DNA of 64,000 nucleotides from Gemmatimonadota bacterium (GTDB lineage Bacteria > Gemmatimonadota > Gemmatimonadetes > Longimicrobiales > Gaopeijiaceae): positions 1-64,000 of the forward strand of contig JACQVF010000047.1 in the NCBI GenBank assembly GCA_016209885.1. Direction: 5' to 3'. The notes beneath the pieces are model-generated. The model was given only the letters and a program-made list of their open reading frames with translations. It searched no databases and had not been told where the DNA came from. The translations under genes and the position numbers were made by a program. Below are positions 17,626 to 27,031 of this stretch, one piece after another (position 1 is the first letter of the stretch; the number at the start of each line of letters is the position of its first letter).

Positions 17626-19176
17626 ATGGCGGGGACCGTCTACTTCGTGGGAGCGGGTCCAGGGGCGCCGGGCCTGGTCACCGTGCGGGGCGCGGAGCTG
17701 CTTCGCCGGGCTGACGCGGTGGTCTACGATGCCCCGGCGACCGAGGGGCTCCTGGATGAGGTGCGGGACGGCGTGCTCCAGGTCCCGGTCGGCGGCGCGG
17801 GCTCCTGGGGTGGGGAGCCCGGGGCCCTCGAGGCACGCCGTCCACCCGCGGGCGACGCGGAGGCCGTGGGCGTCATGCTGGCGGACCTGGCCTTCGGGAT
17901 CCAGGTGGTCGTGAGGCTGTGGCACGGCGATCCGTTACTCTTCGGTTCGGCGGCCCACGAGGCAGCGGTGGTGAGTGCCCGGGGCATCCGCTTCGAGATG
18001 GTTCCCGGGGTTCCCGTCGAGACGGCCGCGCTGGCGTACGCGGGGATCCCGGCCGCGCAGGCTGCGGGGGCCGGGGGCTTGGTGGGGGTATCGTTGCTCG
18101 CGGGAGCGCCGCCTGCGGATGTGGATGCGATCCCAGGCTCGGGCGGGTGGGCCCCGGGCGGCACCCTCGTGTTCCGCCTCGGTGCAGGTGAGGTGGCCGC
18201 CGTGGCGGACCGGTTGCTGGCCGAGGGGCGGTCGCCCGACACGCCTGTGGCCCTCATCGCCTCGCGACGCGGGGTGCCCAGGCGCACGGTCGTGAGTTCG
18301 CTCATCGGGATCGCGGATGCGGTTACGCGAGCAGGACCCCAGGGGGACGCCATCGCCGTGGTCGGCGACGCAGTCTCCTGGCGGCGGCAGCTCACCTGGT
18401 TCGAGAGGAAGCCGCTCTTCGGCCGTACGATCCTGGTGACACGCGCGCGCGAGCAGGCGCCAGAGTTCAGCGGGCGACTCGCGGAGGAAGGCGCGGAGGT
18501 CATCGAGTTTCCCGCCATCCGCTTCGAGAACCCGGAGGATCCGGCGCCGCTCCAGCGGGCCGCGCGGCAGATCGGCCGCTACCACTGGGTCGTGTTCACC
18601 TCGGCCAACGGGGTTGCGGCGTTCTGGAAGGCGCTCCGTGCGGAGGCCCTCGACGCCCGGGCGCTGCGCCAAGCACGCGTGTGCGCCATCGGGCCCGCAA
18701 CGTCAAGCGCCTTGGAGGCGGTGGGGATCGTACCGGATGTGGTCCCCGAGCGCTACATCGCCGAGGCCGTGGTGGAAGCGCTGGCCGCCGCCGACGAGCT
18801 TCGAGGCCGGCACGTCCTCCTGCCGCGGGCTGCAGTGGCGCGCCGGGAGCTGCCGGAGGGACTCGCGGCCAGGGGTGCGCTCGTGGACGAGGTGGCGGCG
18901 TATCGGACCCTCCCGGATGCGGAGGGCGCGCAGGCCCTGCGCCCGCGCCTGGCGGCGGGTGAGATCGATCTCGTCACCTTCACTTCGTCCTCGACGGCGC
19001 GAAGCTACCACGCGGTTCTGGGAACCACGACCGGCGGTGCCGGCGTCGCCGCGATCGGGCCTGTCACCGCAGGGACGGCGCGAGAGCTGGGGTTCCGCGT
19101 GGACGTGGTCGCCGAGGAGTACACGATTCCGGGGCTCGTCCGGGCCTGCATCAAGTTCTTCACCGGCCGAGCCTGA
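17626..19176 (+). CDS. hemD: Fused uroporphyrinogen-III C-methyltransferase-like / uroporphyrinogen-III synthase
   Basis: A 516-aa fusion for tetrapyrrole synthesis. Residues 1-260 resemble SUMT (CobA): VYFVGAGPGAPGLVTVRGAE and GDPLLFG are SAM-binding motifs. Residues about 265-510 are HemD: GRTILVTRAREQA, VFTSANGV, AIGPATSSAL and FTSSSTARSYHAV, which cyclises hydroxymethylbilane to uroporphyrinogen III. The SUMT half looks eroded: GKR after the first domain is replaced by a Gly/Ala/Arg/Pro-rich stretch, and the usual RLKGGDP and GIPLTHR are changed to RLWHGDP and GIPAAQA. It may keep only synthase activity. ATG 17626 was chosen; GTG 17617 is also in frame but lies within a repeat. Confidence 0.88.
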   Translation: MAGTVYFVGAGPGAPGLVTVRGAELLRRADAVVYDAPATEGLLDEVRDGVLQVPVGGAGSWGGEPGALEARRPPAGDAEAVGVMLADLAFGIQVVVRLWHGDPLLFGSAAHEAAVVSARGIRFEMVPGVPVETAALAYAGIPAAQAAGAGGLVGVSLLAGAPPADVDAIPGSGGWAPGGTLVFRLGAGEVAAVADRLLAEGRSPDTPVALIASRRGVPRRTVVSSLIGIADAVTRAGPQGDAIAVVGDAVSWRRQLTWFERKPLFGRTILVTRAREQAPEFSGRLAEEGAEVIEFPAIRFENPEDPAPLQRAARQIGRYHWVVFTSANGVAAFWKALRAEALDARALRQARVCAIGPATSSALEAVGIVPDVVPERYIAEAVVEALAAADELRGRHVLLPRAAVARRELPEGLAARGALVDEVAAYRTLPDAEGAQALRPRLAAGEIDLVTFTSSSTARSYHAVLGTTTGGAGVAAIGPVTAGTARELGFRVDVVAEEYTIPGLVRACIKFFTGRA

Positions 19177-19311
19177 CCATCCCATGGCCCCGCGTCGCCC
19201 CTCGGTGGCGTCAGGGCGTCTGATACGTCTGGTACGGGCGTTCGGGGCAGCAAACACCTGTTTCCAACCCTGGCGGGATGCGGCATATTGTGAAGATGCT
19301 GCAACCGCAAA

Positions 19312-19334
19312 CCCATCTTGGAATCCAAGATGGG
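19312..19334 (+). other. Perfect 10-bp hairpin between hemD and the polysaccharide cluster
   Basis: CCCATCTTGG, loop AAT, CCAAGATGGG. No T-run follows on the + strand, so it is not a plain terminator. It stands 39 bp before the ATG of the first polysaccharide gene and could be a leader structure or an operator-like site. Confidence 0.55.
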
Positions 19335-19372
19335 GCAAACGCCGACTGACCCGCTGCCGGGGATCGACAGCC

Positions 19373-20815
19373 ATGCGACGGAGGTCGGGTAGGATACCGC
19401 GGGGTCCGCGGGGTCCGCGGCGTCCGTCGGGGACGCTGCCGCCCGCGGCACCCGGTGCGGCGGGGGGAGTGCTTCGCCGGCGCCGCAAGCGGCCCGACTG
19501 GCGGCAGCGCGTGGTGGAGGTGGGCATGGCGGGCGGCTGGGCACTGACCCTGGTGGGGGTGGTGCTTCTGGTGGCCCGGGGTGCGGGTGACCTAGTGGGA
19601 GCGCTAGTCGTCGCCCTGGTGGGTGCCCTGGGGACGCGGGCGGTGCTTCGGCGTGTGGCCGAGCCGCAGGATTTTGCATTCCTGGTGCGTCTCGTGCTTG
19701 CGGGCGTGCTGCTGCGGGTGGGGCTGGCACTGGTCGTACACTATCTGCTTCCGGTGCGCTTCTTTGCGCCGGACCAGTTCACGTTCCAGGACGTGGGGTG
19801 GCGGACGCTTCTGTACGTGAAGGGGGTGGGTTCCGCGCCGCGCCAAATCAGGAATAGCTTCGAGGTCGGCTACTTCTACTGGAACACGTTTCTTTTCGCG
19901 ATCTTCGGCTTCGTTCCCCTGGTGCCGAAGCTGCTCAATTGCTTCTTCGGCGTGTGGGCGTCGCTGGTCGCGTATCGGATCGGCGGCGAGCTGGCGGGCG
20001 AGCCGGGTGCGAGGAACGCGGCGATCCTGACCATGTTTTTCCCCTCGCTGCTGCTGTGGTCCTCTCAGAATCTGCGGGACACGCCGACGCTGCTGGTCCT
20101 CACGTTCCTGTTATGGTCTTCGCTGCGGCTGCGGCGGAAGCCGTCGGTGCGGGGGCTGGTGTCGCTGGGGCTCGCGCTGCTCGTGCTGGCGCTCCTGCGG
20201 GACTACATGGCCGTGATGGTGGTTTTTGCGCTCATAGGTTCGTTCCTGATCTCGCCGGCCCGCAGCCTGATCGCGAACCTCGTGTTTGCGCTCGTGCTCT
20301 TCGGGCTGGCGGTGCTGGCGTACGACCAGCTCGGGCTGGGATCGCGATGGATCGAGTCCGCGAGCTTCTCGGCGATCAGCGAGCAACGGCAGGCGCTGGC
20401 GACGGGCGGGACGGCGTTCGAGCCCGAGGTGGACATCTCGACGCCGATTCGGGGGCTGCAGTATTTCCCCATTGGCGTCGCGTTTTTCCTGCTGTCACCG
20501 TTTCCATGGCAGATCGGCAGCATGCTCTCCGTGATGACGCTTCCGGAGATGATGGTGTGGTACGCGCTTCTCTTCTTTGTGGTGAGCGGCGGGTGGTTCC
20601 TGGTTCGCAAGCGCTTCCACCTGGTGGAGCCGATCGTTCTCTTCGTCATTCTCACGGGCTCGATTTACGCGCTGGTCGAGGGGAACGCGGGCACCGCATA
20701 CCGGCATCGGGCACAGATCGTCATGTTCCTGCTGATCTTCGCGGGCATCGGGCTCGAGCTGTGGCGGTTGCGCCGGTCCGCGTCCCGGTCGAAGAGGCGG
20801 GCGGCCGGTGCTTGA
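19373..20815 (+). CDS. Polytopic membrane protein, polysaccharide polymerase or GT-C-like
   Basis: A 480-aa protein with a basic N-terminal region (about 50 residues) and about ten hydrophobic segments. After the second pair of segments a loop follows with FFAPDQFTFQD and FEVGYFYWNTFLFAIFGFVP. The pattern of many short membrane helices and one longer outside loop (about residues 345-375) fits Wzy-type polymerases or GT-C transferases; I cannot choose between them. ATG 19373 was taken; a later ATG (MAGGWALTL) would drop the Arg/Pro-rich leader. It overlaps the next gene by 8 nt and opens a coupled operon. Confidence 0.75.
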   Translation: MRRRSGRIPRGPRGPRRPSGTLPPAAPGAAGGVLRRRRKRPDWRQRVVEVGMAGGWALTLVGVVLLVARGAGDLVGALVVALVGALGTRAVLRRVAEPQDFAFLVRLVLAGVLLRVGLALVVHYLLPVRFFAPDQFTFQDVGWRTLLYVKGVGSAPRQIRNSFEVGYFYWNTFLFAIFGFVPLVPKLLNCFFGVWASLVAYRIGGELAGEPGARNAAILTMFFPSLLLWSSQNLRDTPTLLVLTFLLWSSLRLRRKPSVRGLVSLGLALLVLALLRDYMAVMVVFALIGSFLISPARSLIANLVFALVLFGLAVLAYDQLGLGSRWIESASFSAISEQRQALATGGTAFEPEVDISTPIRGLQYFPIGVAFFLLSPFPWQIGSMLSVMTLPEMMVWYALLFFVVSGGWFLVRKRFHLVEPIVLFVILTGSIYALVEGNAGTAYRHRAQIVMFLLIFAGIGLELWRLRRSASRSKRRAAGA

Positions 20816-21911
20816 GTGCCTGCTGGTGGGCATGGCGGGGGGCGGTGGGGAAGAGCTTTTCGTGCGGGACCTGGCCGCGGATCCGCCGCCGGGCGTCCGG
20901 TATGCGCTGGCGCTCCGACACCACGAGAGCGTTCCCGGGGCCCGCCCTCGCAGGGTGGCCGAAATCCTTTTCAACCGGCTGGTGCACCCGTGGATCTGGC
21001 CGCTTACCGGGCTGCGGGCGTACCGGGTAGACCAGCGCTTCGACGTCGTTCACGTCCACAACTACGCTCACTGCGTCTCCTCGCCGCACAGGGTGCCGGT
21101 GGTCATGAGCCTTGGCGGTGGGAGCTACTACCACTACGTGCGGGATTACCTGGGATGGCCCGATGAGCGGGTCCGGGCGCTCTATCGGCGCGCCGCCGTC
21201 GTCTTCCGGGCGTTCGGGATCACGAACGAGTTTGTGGCGTGGCGGCGGCTGCGCGGGATCTTTGTGCGCTCGGCCTTCGCGAAGTCCTACCTGGTACGCA
21301 TGGGCGTGCCGGAGCGGCTCGTCGAGGTGATCCCTCCGGGGTTCCCTACGCCGTCGCTGCCGGCGCGGCCGCCGGAGCCGGAGGGATTCACCTTTCTGTT
21401 TGTGGGGCGCGACCGGGTGCGCAAGGGCGCGGACCTTTTCATTGCGGCGGTGCGCGCGCTGCGGTCGCAGGGTTTGAACGTGCGCGCCGTGGTGGCGGGT
21501 GATCCGTCGTTTCGGGAGCTGGCGGGCGAGGACGGCTTCGAGGCACATCCGTGGGTGGACCGCTCGGTGCTATACCGCGAGCTGTATCCCCGGGCGGACG
21601 CCCTGGTGCTGCCATCGCGAGCCGAGGGGTTCGGCATGGCGCCGATCGAGGCGATGTCGTTCGCGCTTCCCGTGATCGCGACCCGCTACGGGGCGTTTCC
21701 GGAGACGGTGATCGAGGGGCAGACCGGGTTGCTCGTGCCGGCGGCTGATGGGGCGGCGGTGCGGCGGGCGATGGCGGAGCTGGCGGCGGACCCGCGGCGG
21801 GCGCGGGAGATGGGCGCGGCGGGGAGGTCGCGTTTCGAAGGGGAGTACACACGGGAGCGCTTCCTGGCGCGGGTCCGGGCGTTCTATGATCGTGCGCTGG
21901 GCGCCGGCTAG
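20808..21911 (+). CDS. Glycosyltransferase family 4 (GT-B fold)
   Basis: A 367-aa retaining glycosyltransferase. The N-terminal acceptor domain has a Gly-rich loop near residues 8-15 (GMAGGGGEEL). The C-terminal donor domain has FTFLFVGRDRVRKGADLFI and the E-x7-E motif in SRAEGFGMAPIEAMSF. The donor sugar cannot be read from sequence. GTG 20808 lies inside the end of the previous gene, so translation is probably coupled. Confidence 0.9.
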   Translation: MLECLLVGMAGGGGEELFVRDLAADPPPGVRYALALRHHESVPGARPRRVAEILFNRLVHPWIWPLTGLRAYRVDQRFDVVHVHNYAHCVSSPHRVPVVMSLGGGSYYHYVRDYLGWPDERVRALYRRAAVVFRAFGITNEFVAWRRLRGIFVRSAFAKSYLVRMGVPERLVEVIPPGFPTPSLPARPPEPEGFTFLFVGRDRVRKGADLFIAAVRALRSQGLNVRAVVAGDPSFRELAGEDGFEAHPWVDRSVLYRELYPRADALVLPSRAEGFGMAPIEAMSFALPVIATRYGAFPETVIEGQTGLLVPAADGAAVRRAMAELAADPRRAREMGAAGRSRFEGEYTRERFLARVRAFYDRALGAG

Positions 21912-21926
21912 GACCGGGGGCTGAGG

Positions 21927-23075
21927 GTGGCCGAGATTGTGCTTCTGGTCCCGGACCTGGCCGGTGGTGCGCTGTACACGGCGCATCAGTTTGCGGGCGC
22001 GTTGTCGGCGAGGCACCGGGTGCGGGTCGTGGGGCCGGCGGCACCCGAGGTGTGGAGGCCGCTGCGGGACGAGTGCCGGGTGGATGCTGTGCTTCCAGGG
22101 GCGAACCCGCTGTCGCCGCGGGTGCGGCGGGCGTTCGAGCGCGAGGCGGGGGGTGTGGGGCTGATCTACGCGTTCAAGGCGTTGCCTCAGAGCCTGGGGC
22201 TCGGGCTTCGAGCGCGGCGGCGGCTCGGAATTCCGCTTGCCCTTCACCTGGACGACTGGGACGGGGGTTGGTTCACCGGGGTCTCGCGGGCGCGGCGGGT
22301 CTGGTACGCGGCGAAAGCGCTCCATCGTCTGAACAGCGAGCCATACGTGCGCATGATGGAGAGCCTGGTGCCGCGAGCGGACGTCCTCACCGTGTCGACC
22401 GGGGCGCTGCAGCGCCGTTTCGGGGGCGCGCTCGTGCCGCAGGGCGTGGACACGGAGAGGGTGTCGCCCGCGCGCTTCCCGAGGCCGGCGGCGCGGGAGC
22501 GGTTGGGCGTGCCGCCCGGGATGCCGCTGATCCTGTTCCTCGGCACGCCGCAGGTCCACAAGGGGCTCGGGGAGCTGCTGGCGGCGTACCAGCGGCTGCG
22601 TGCATGCAGCGCGGCGCTATGGGTCGTGGGCTCGCCGCGCGACGCCCGCGTGGCTGAAGAGGTGCTGAGCGGGGCGGGACCCGACGTCGAGTTCCGACCG
22701 AGCGTGTCGTTCGAGGAGGCGTGCTGGTACATCTCCGCTGCCGACGCCTTCGTGGTACCGCAGCGGGCGACGGCGTACGCGGAGCATCAGCTTCCCGCGA
22801 AGCTGCTCCAGGCGATGGCGCTGGGCGCGCCGATCGTGGCCACTGCCGTGGGCGATGCGCGGGAGATCCTGGGCGGTGAGCCCGCGGCCGGCGTGATCGT
22901 GCCGCCCGGAGACACGGGGGCACTGGCCGAGGCGATTGCGGCGCTGCTCAGTGATCCGGGGCGGGGGCGGGCGCTGGGCGCGGAGGCGCGCGGGCGGGCG
23001 GAGCGGGAATACGGGTGGCGGGCGATGGCCCTCCGCCTGGAGCGCGCGCTGGCGCCGCTGGCCCTCGATGGGTGA
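21927..23075 (+). CDS. Glycosyltransferase family 4
   Basis: A 382-aa GT-B-type protein. It starts AEIVLLVPDLAGGALYTAHQ, has PLILFLGTPQVHKGLGELLA at the start of the donor domain, and a donor-site region VPQRATAYAEHQLPAKLLQA followed by MALGAPIVATAVGDAREIL. The usual E-x7-E is partly changed: the first Glu sits in AEHQLPAK. It starts 15 bp after the preceding gene and overlaps the next by 8 nt. Confidence 0.88.
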   Translation: MAEIVLLVPDLAGGALYTAHQFAGALSARHRVRVVGPAAPEVWRPLRDECRVDAVLPGANPLSPRVRRAFEREAGGVGLIYAFKALPQSLGLGLRARRRLGIPLALHLDDWDGGWFTGVSRARRVWYAAKALHRLNSEPYVRMMESLVPRADVLTVSTGALQRRFGGALVPQGVDTERVSPARFPRPAARERLGVPPGMPLILFLGTPQVHKGLGELLAAYQRLRACSAALWVVGSPRDARVAEEVLSGAGPDVEFRPSVSFEEACWYISAADAFVVPQRATAYAEHQLPAKLLQAMALGAPIVATAVGDAREILGGEPAAGVIVPPGDTGALAEAIAALLSDPGRGRALGAEARGRAEREYGWRAMALRLERALAPLALDG

Positions 23076-24018
23076 GAGGCCGCCCTCCGTGATCGTCGTC
23101 AGCTACAACACGCGGGAGCTGACGCGACGGTGCCTCGAGTCGGCGAGCGCCGTGGTTGCGTCGCTGGGCGGCGAGCTGTGGGTGGTGGACAATGCGTCGG
23201 GAGACGGCACGGCTGCGATGGTGCAGGGCGAGTTTCCTCGGGTGCAGCTCATCGCGAAGGCGAAGAACGTCGGGTACGGGACCGCGAACAACGAGGCGAT
23301 GCGGCGTGCGGCGGGCTCTCGCTTCCTTCTGGTCAACAGCGATGTCGAGCTCACCCGCGAAGCGGTCGACGAGCTCATGGTGGGGATGGACGCGGACCGG
23401 CGGACCGCGCTCGTGGGCGCGTGCCTCGTGGCGCCGAACGGTCGGCCGCGGCCGTCCGCGCGCCGGTTTCCGGGGCCGCTGCGTGAGCTCGTGCAGCGCT
23501 TCCGCCTGTACCGCCTGCTGCCGCGGGGGCGGCGAGGACTCGTCCTGCTGGGCGAGCATGCGTCGGGCGCCGAGGCGGTGGAGCCGGACTGGGTGACGGG
23601 TGCGTGCCTGCTCGTGCGGCGGGAGGCGTTTGAGGAGACGGGCGGCTTCGATGAGTCCATCTTCATGTACGGTGAGGAGCTGGAATGGTGCGCGCGGCTG
23701 CGGCGACTCGGCTGGCGGATCGGCTACGCGCGGGGCGCCCGGGTGCTGCACGTGGGCCGTGCCAGCAGCGAGTCCGCGCTGGGACGGCGGCGGCTCGCCC
23801 TTTCGCTGGAGGGCGACCTGCGCTACCTCGCTCGCTTCCGCGGGCGCTGGGCGCTGTGGGCCTTTGTGGTGATCCGCGCGTCAGGGCTGGCGTTCGAGGC
23901 GGCCCTGGGGGCGCTGGCGCGGAGCCGGGAGGCCCGTGAACTGGCGGCCTACCAGTTGCGGGAGCACCTGCGACTGGGGCGCCGCTACCTCAGCGACGTG
24001 CTGGTGCGGCAGCCGTGA
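23068..24018 (+). CDS. Glycosyltransferase family 2, WbbL-like rhamnosyltransferase
   Basis: A 316-aa GT-A transferase. Seen: SVIVVSYNTRELTRRCLES, WVVDNASGDGTAAMV, KNVGYGTANNEAMR, the metal-binding NSDVEL and, further on, DWVTGACLLVRREAFEETGG, the pattern of dTDP-rhamnosyltransferases of the WbbL type. Rhamnose donor genes (rfbC, rfbD, rfbA) lie about 15 kb downstream, which supports this donor. ATG 23068 lies within the end of the previous gene. Confidence 0.88.
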   Translation: MGERPPSVIVVSYNTRELTRRCLESASAVVASLGGELWVVDNASGDGTAAMVQGEFPRVQLIAKAKNVGYGTANNEAMRRAAGSRFLLVNSDVELTREAVDELMVGMDADRRTALVGACLVAPNGRPRPSARRFPGPLRELVQRFRLYRLLPRGRRGLVLLGEHASGAEAVEPDWVTGACLLVRREAFEETGGFDESIFMYGEELEWCARLRRLGWRIGYARGARVLHVGRASSESALGRRRLALSLEGDLRYLARFRGRWALWAFVVIRASGLAFEAALGALARSREARELAAYQLREHLRLGRRYLSDVLVRQP

Positions 24019-25526
24019 GCTCGACGCTCGGGCGCCTGGCGCGGAACGCGTCGTTCAACCTGGTACAGCAGGTCTGGCTGGCCGCGCTCTCGCTGGTGGC
24101 TACGCCGGTGATCTACCATCGGCTGGGTGCCGACGAATACGGACTTTTCGCGGTTGTGGGGGTGATCACCGCGCAGCTCTTCGTCCTCGAGTTCGGGTTC
24201 GGGCACGCCACGACGAAGTTCGTGGCGGCGGCGGCCGCGCGGGGCGAGTTCGAGACGGTGGGCAAGATCGTATCCACGTCCGCGGTCGTGTTCCTGATCT
24301 CGGGCCTCCTGGGCGCGTTGCTGATAGCCGGCGCGTCGGATCTCCTCGTGCGATCCTACTTCCAGGTTCCGGGCGAGCTGGTGGCGGTGGGGCGGCGGGT
24401 CCTGTTGCTGGGCGCGCTGCTCTTCTTCGTCGGGATCCAGTCGAACCTCCTCGGGGCGGTGTGGGCGGGGTTCCAGCGGTTCGGAATCCTCAATATCCTC
24501 CGGGGTGCTGCCGCCACGGCACAGGTGGCCGGCGCGGCGGCGATCGCGCTGACCGGCGGCGACGTGGACGACGTGGTCCTCTGGAGCCTGGCGGTGGCCT
24601 TGGTGGGGGCCGGCGCGCACCTCGTGCTGCTGCGGCGCATGTATCCGCAGTTCGCGGTGCGTCCGCGACTGGACCGGGACGCGTTCCGCGAGATGTGGCG
24701 GTTCGGGCTGCTCCTCATGCTGTCGGGGATCCTTTTTCAGCTCTTCTTGAGCGGCGGTCAGCTTGCGCTGGGCCACTTCGTGGCGGTCGGGCTGCTGCCC
24801 ATCTACTCGATTCCCTTCGGCCTCTACCGGCGATTGGCGATGGTAGGCAGCAGCGTCGCAAACGCGCTGTTCCCCCTGGTCGCGGAGATGGCGGCCCTGG
24901 GGGATCGCGACCGTCTCCTGGGGGTCCGCGCCCGCGGCACCCGCGTCCTCTTCCTGTTCACGGTGCCGGTGGTGGTGTGCGGGCTGCTGCTCGCGACCCC
25001 GTTTCTGCGGCTCTGGATGGGCGAGGCGTTCGCGGAGGGGGCGGCGCCAGTGCTCCAGGCCTTTATCGTAGCGTTCGGCTTCGGCGTGGTGGCTGTCCCG
25101 GTGACCGAGCTTGCCCGCGGGGGGGGCCGTCCGGCGCTGCTCGTCGTCTATACTGCGATCCTGGCCGCCGTGAACGTCGGCGGTACGCTCTTCCTGGGCC
25201 CGCGCCTGGGCGTCGTCGGCGCGGCGCTGGCGCTCACCGGCGCGCAGGCGGCCGGGGCGGTGTTTCTCATGGTTGCGAGCGGGGCTGCCCGGGCCGTGCT
25301 CGCGGGGCTCGCCCGCCCCGCCGTGCTGGGCGCTTGCCTCGCCGCCTGCGCGGGCATGGTTGCGATCCTGGAGGACAGCTTGGCGCTCCGTGCCGCGTCG
25401 GCGTTGGTGCTGCTGTCCGCGTACGGGTGGGCTGCGTACCGCGTCGGCCTCGAGGCGGAAGAGCGAGTGGCGTTGGGACGCCTGTTGCCCGGGGGCGGGC
25501 GGGTTCGAGCAGGAGAGACCGCGTGA
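24015..25526 (+). CDS. Wzx-type polysaccharide flippase
   Basis: A 503-aa member of the MOP/PST flippase superfamily. It starts TLGRLARNASFNLVQQVWLA and has 12-14 hydrophobic segments, with YHRLGADEYGLFAVVGVI after TM1, the family position for the Gly-aspartate/glutamate-Tyr-Gly motif. It would flip undecaprenyl-linked repeat units to the periplasm. GTG 24015 overlaps the previous TGA by 4 nt. Confidence 0.9.
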   Translation: MSSTLGRLARNASFNLVQQVWLAALSLVATPVIYHRLGADEYGLFAVVGVITAQLFVLEFGFGHATTKFVAAAAARGEFETVGKIVSTSAVVFLISGLLGALLIAGASDLLVRSYFQVPGELVAVGRRVLLLGALLFFVGIQSNLLGAVWAGFQRFGILNILRGAAATAQVAGAAAIALTGGDVDDVVLWSLAVALVGAGAHLVLLRRMYPQFAVRPRLDRDAFREMWRFGLLLMLSGILFQLFLSGGQLALGHFVAVGLLPIYSIPFGLYRRLAMVGSSVANALFPLVAEMAALGDRDRLLGVRARGTRVLFLFTVPVVVCGLLLATPFLRLWMGEAFAEGAAPVLQAFIVAFGFGVVAVPVTELARGGGRPALLVVYTAILAAVNVGGTLFLGPRLGVVGAALALTGAQAAGAVFLMVASGAARAVLAGLARPAVLGACLAACAGMVAILEDSLALRAASALVLLSAYGWAAYRVGLEAEERVALGRLLPGGGRVRAGETA

Positions 25527-27031
25527 GCGGACGGGTGGTGTGCTTCCACTACTTCTACCCGCCGCTGGGCGGCATCGCCGCGCGACGTGCCGTGGGGCTC
25601 ACGCGTCACCTGGAGGCCTGCGGCTGGCAGCCGGTGGTCATCACGCCCGCCGGTGGGCACTACTATCGGGAACCGGGAGACAGCGCGGGCGGTGGCTCAC
25701 CAGAGCCCCGTGGCCGGAGTGTGGCCGAGCAGGGCGGTGGCGGCGCCGACGGGGTGCCGGCGACCGGAGCGGACTCGGCCCGAGCGTCCGCGGGTGCGCA
25801 GGCCGCCAGGGACGAACGGACGACCGCGGTGACCGTGGTGCGCACGGGGTCGGTGGAGCTGAGTCGCCTGGCGCGCGCCTTCGGGCGCCGGCTCCCGGGA
25901 GTCGAGGCCGCAGACGACGAGCACGAACCGCTCCGCGTGGGCGCGAGGGCGGAGCGCCTGCGCCGGTGGGTCCGCGAGGCGCTCTATGTCCCGGATGCGC
26001 AGGTCGGTTGGCTGCCGTTCGCGTACCGTGCCGGGGTGCGAGCGGTGTTGAAGGGCGGCGCGTCTACGCTGTACTCGAGCGCGTTCCCGATCACCGCGCA
26101 CCTGGCCGCGCTGTTCGTGAGCAGGCGCACGGGTGTGCCGTGGATCGCGGAGTTCCGCGATCTGTGGACACGGCACCACATCAGTCCGCGGCCGCCGGGG
26201 CTAAGGCGGCGGATCGACGAGCGGATCGAGCGGACCATCGTCCGGAGCGCAGCGAGGGTCGTGACGGTAACGGAGACATGGTGCCGGGAGCTCATGGAGC
26301 AGTATCCGGACGCGTCGCCCGGGAGGTTCCGCGTGCTCCCCAACGGTTACGAGCCCGCGGAGTTCGAGGCCGCGAGCGGCGCTGCGGATCCCGAGCGCTT
26401 CCGAATCGTCTACGTCGGAACGATGTACGGCGAGGCGCAGGATCCTGAGCCGCTGTTCCGGGCGCTGGCCGCCGTTGCCGCGAGAGGGGCGGTGGAGCGC
26501 TCGCGGTTGCGGCTGGAGATGGTTGGTCGTGCGGACGCCCGGGCCCGGGAGCTTGCGGCGGCCGCCGGGGTGGGCGACCTGGTCGAGTTCACCGGGTTCG
26601 TCGGCCACGACGAGGCGGTGTCACGGCAAAAGTCGGCGGACCTCCTGGTGGTGCTTCTGGACCCGGCGAACCCGCGGCTCCGGGGCTGCATCCCGGGGAA
26701 GGTCTTCGAGTACCTCGCAGCCGAGCGCCCGGTGCTCGCCATCGTGCCGCCGGACGGCGAGACGGCGGCGCTACTGCGGTCCGCGGGCAACGCCCGGATT
26801 ACGGGCGGGAGTGTGGCGGAGGTCGAGGCGGTGCTGCGTGACGCGCTTGACGCGTGGCGCTCCGGCCGGACGGCGCAGCGCCCGGTGGCCGACGTGCTCG
26901 GCCGCTATCGCTACGACCGCCTTGCGCGCGAGCTGGCCTCCCTACTCGACGAGGTCGAGACGTCGAAAAGCGAGAGGTGGCGCGGTTTCCCGGCGCCCCG
27001 TGGGCGGTTCGCGGGAAGGCCGCAGGGGTGA
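25523..27031 (+). CDS. Glycosyltransferase family 4 with an internal low-complexity insert
   Basis: A 502-aa GT-B protein starting MSGRVVCFHYFYPPLGGIAA. Residues about 53-95 form a Gly/Ala/Ser/Arg-rich insert that is not part of the fold, and residues about 130-150 add a charged loop. The donor domain has FRIVYVGTMYGEAQDPEPLF and VFEYLAAERPVLAIVPPDGE. The frame is open upstream for about 500 codons but that covers other genes; GTG 25523 overlaps the preceding stop by 4 nt and is the clear start. Confidence 0.88.
   Translation: MSGRVVCFHYFYPPLGGIAARRAVGLTRHLEACGWQPVVITPAGGHYYREPGDSAGGGSPEPRGRSVAEQGGGGADGVPATGADSARASAGAQAARDERTTAVTVVRTGSVELSRLARAFGRRLPGVEAADDEHEPLRVGARAERLRRWVREALYVPDAQVGWLPFAYRAGVRAVLKGGASTLYSSAFPITAHLAALFVSRRTGVPWIAEFRDLWTRHHISPRPPGLRRRIDERIERTIVRSAARVVTVTETWCRELMEQYPDASPGRFRVLPNGYEPAEFEAASGAADPERFRIVYVGTMYGEAQDPEPLFRALAAVAARGAVERSRLRLEMVGRADARARELAAAAGVGDLVEFTGFVGHDEAVSRQKSADLLVVLLDPANPRLRGCIPGKVFEYLAAERPVLAIVPPDGETAALLRSAGNARITGGSVAEVEAVLRDALDAWRSGRTAQRPVADVLGRYRYDRLARELASLLDEVETSKSERWRGFPAPRGRFAGRPQG

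Noticed and set aside
18614-19372. An upstream extension of the frame of the first polysaccharide gene into hemD
   Set aside because: It overlaps hemD in a different frame and lacks membrane segments; ATG 19373 is the more plausible start.
23936-25522. A long upstream extension (about 530 codons) of the GT4 frame
   Set aside because: It overlaps the whole flippase gene in another frame and has Gly/Arg/Ala-rich content; the coupled GTG at 25523 gives the family N-terminus.
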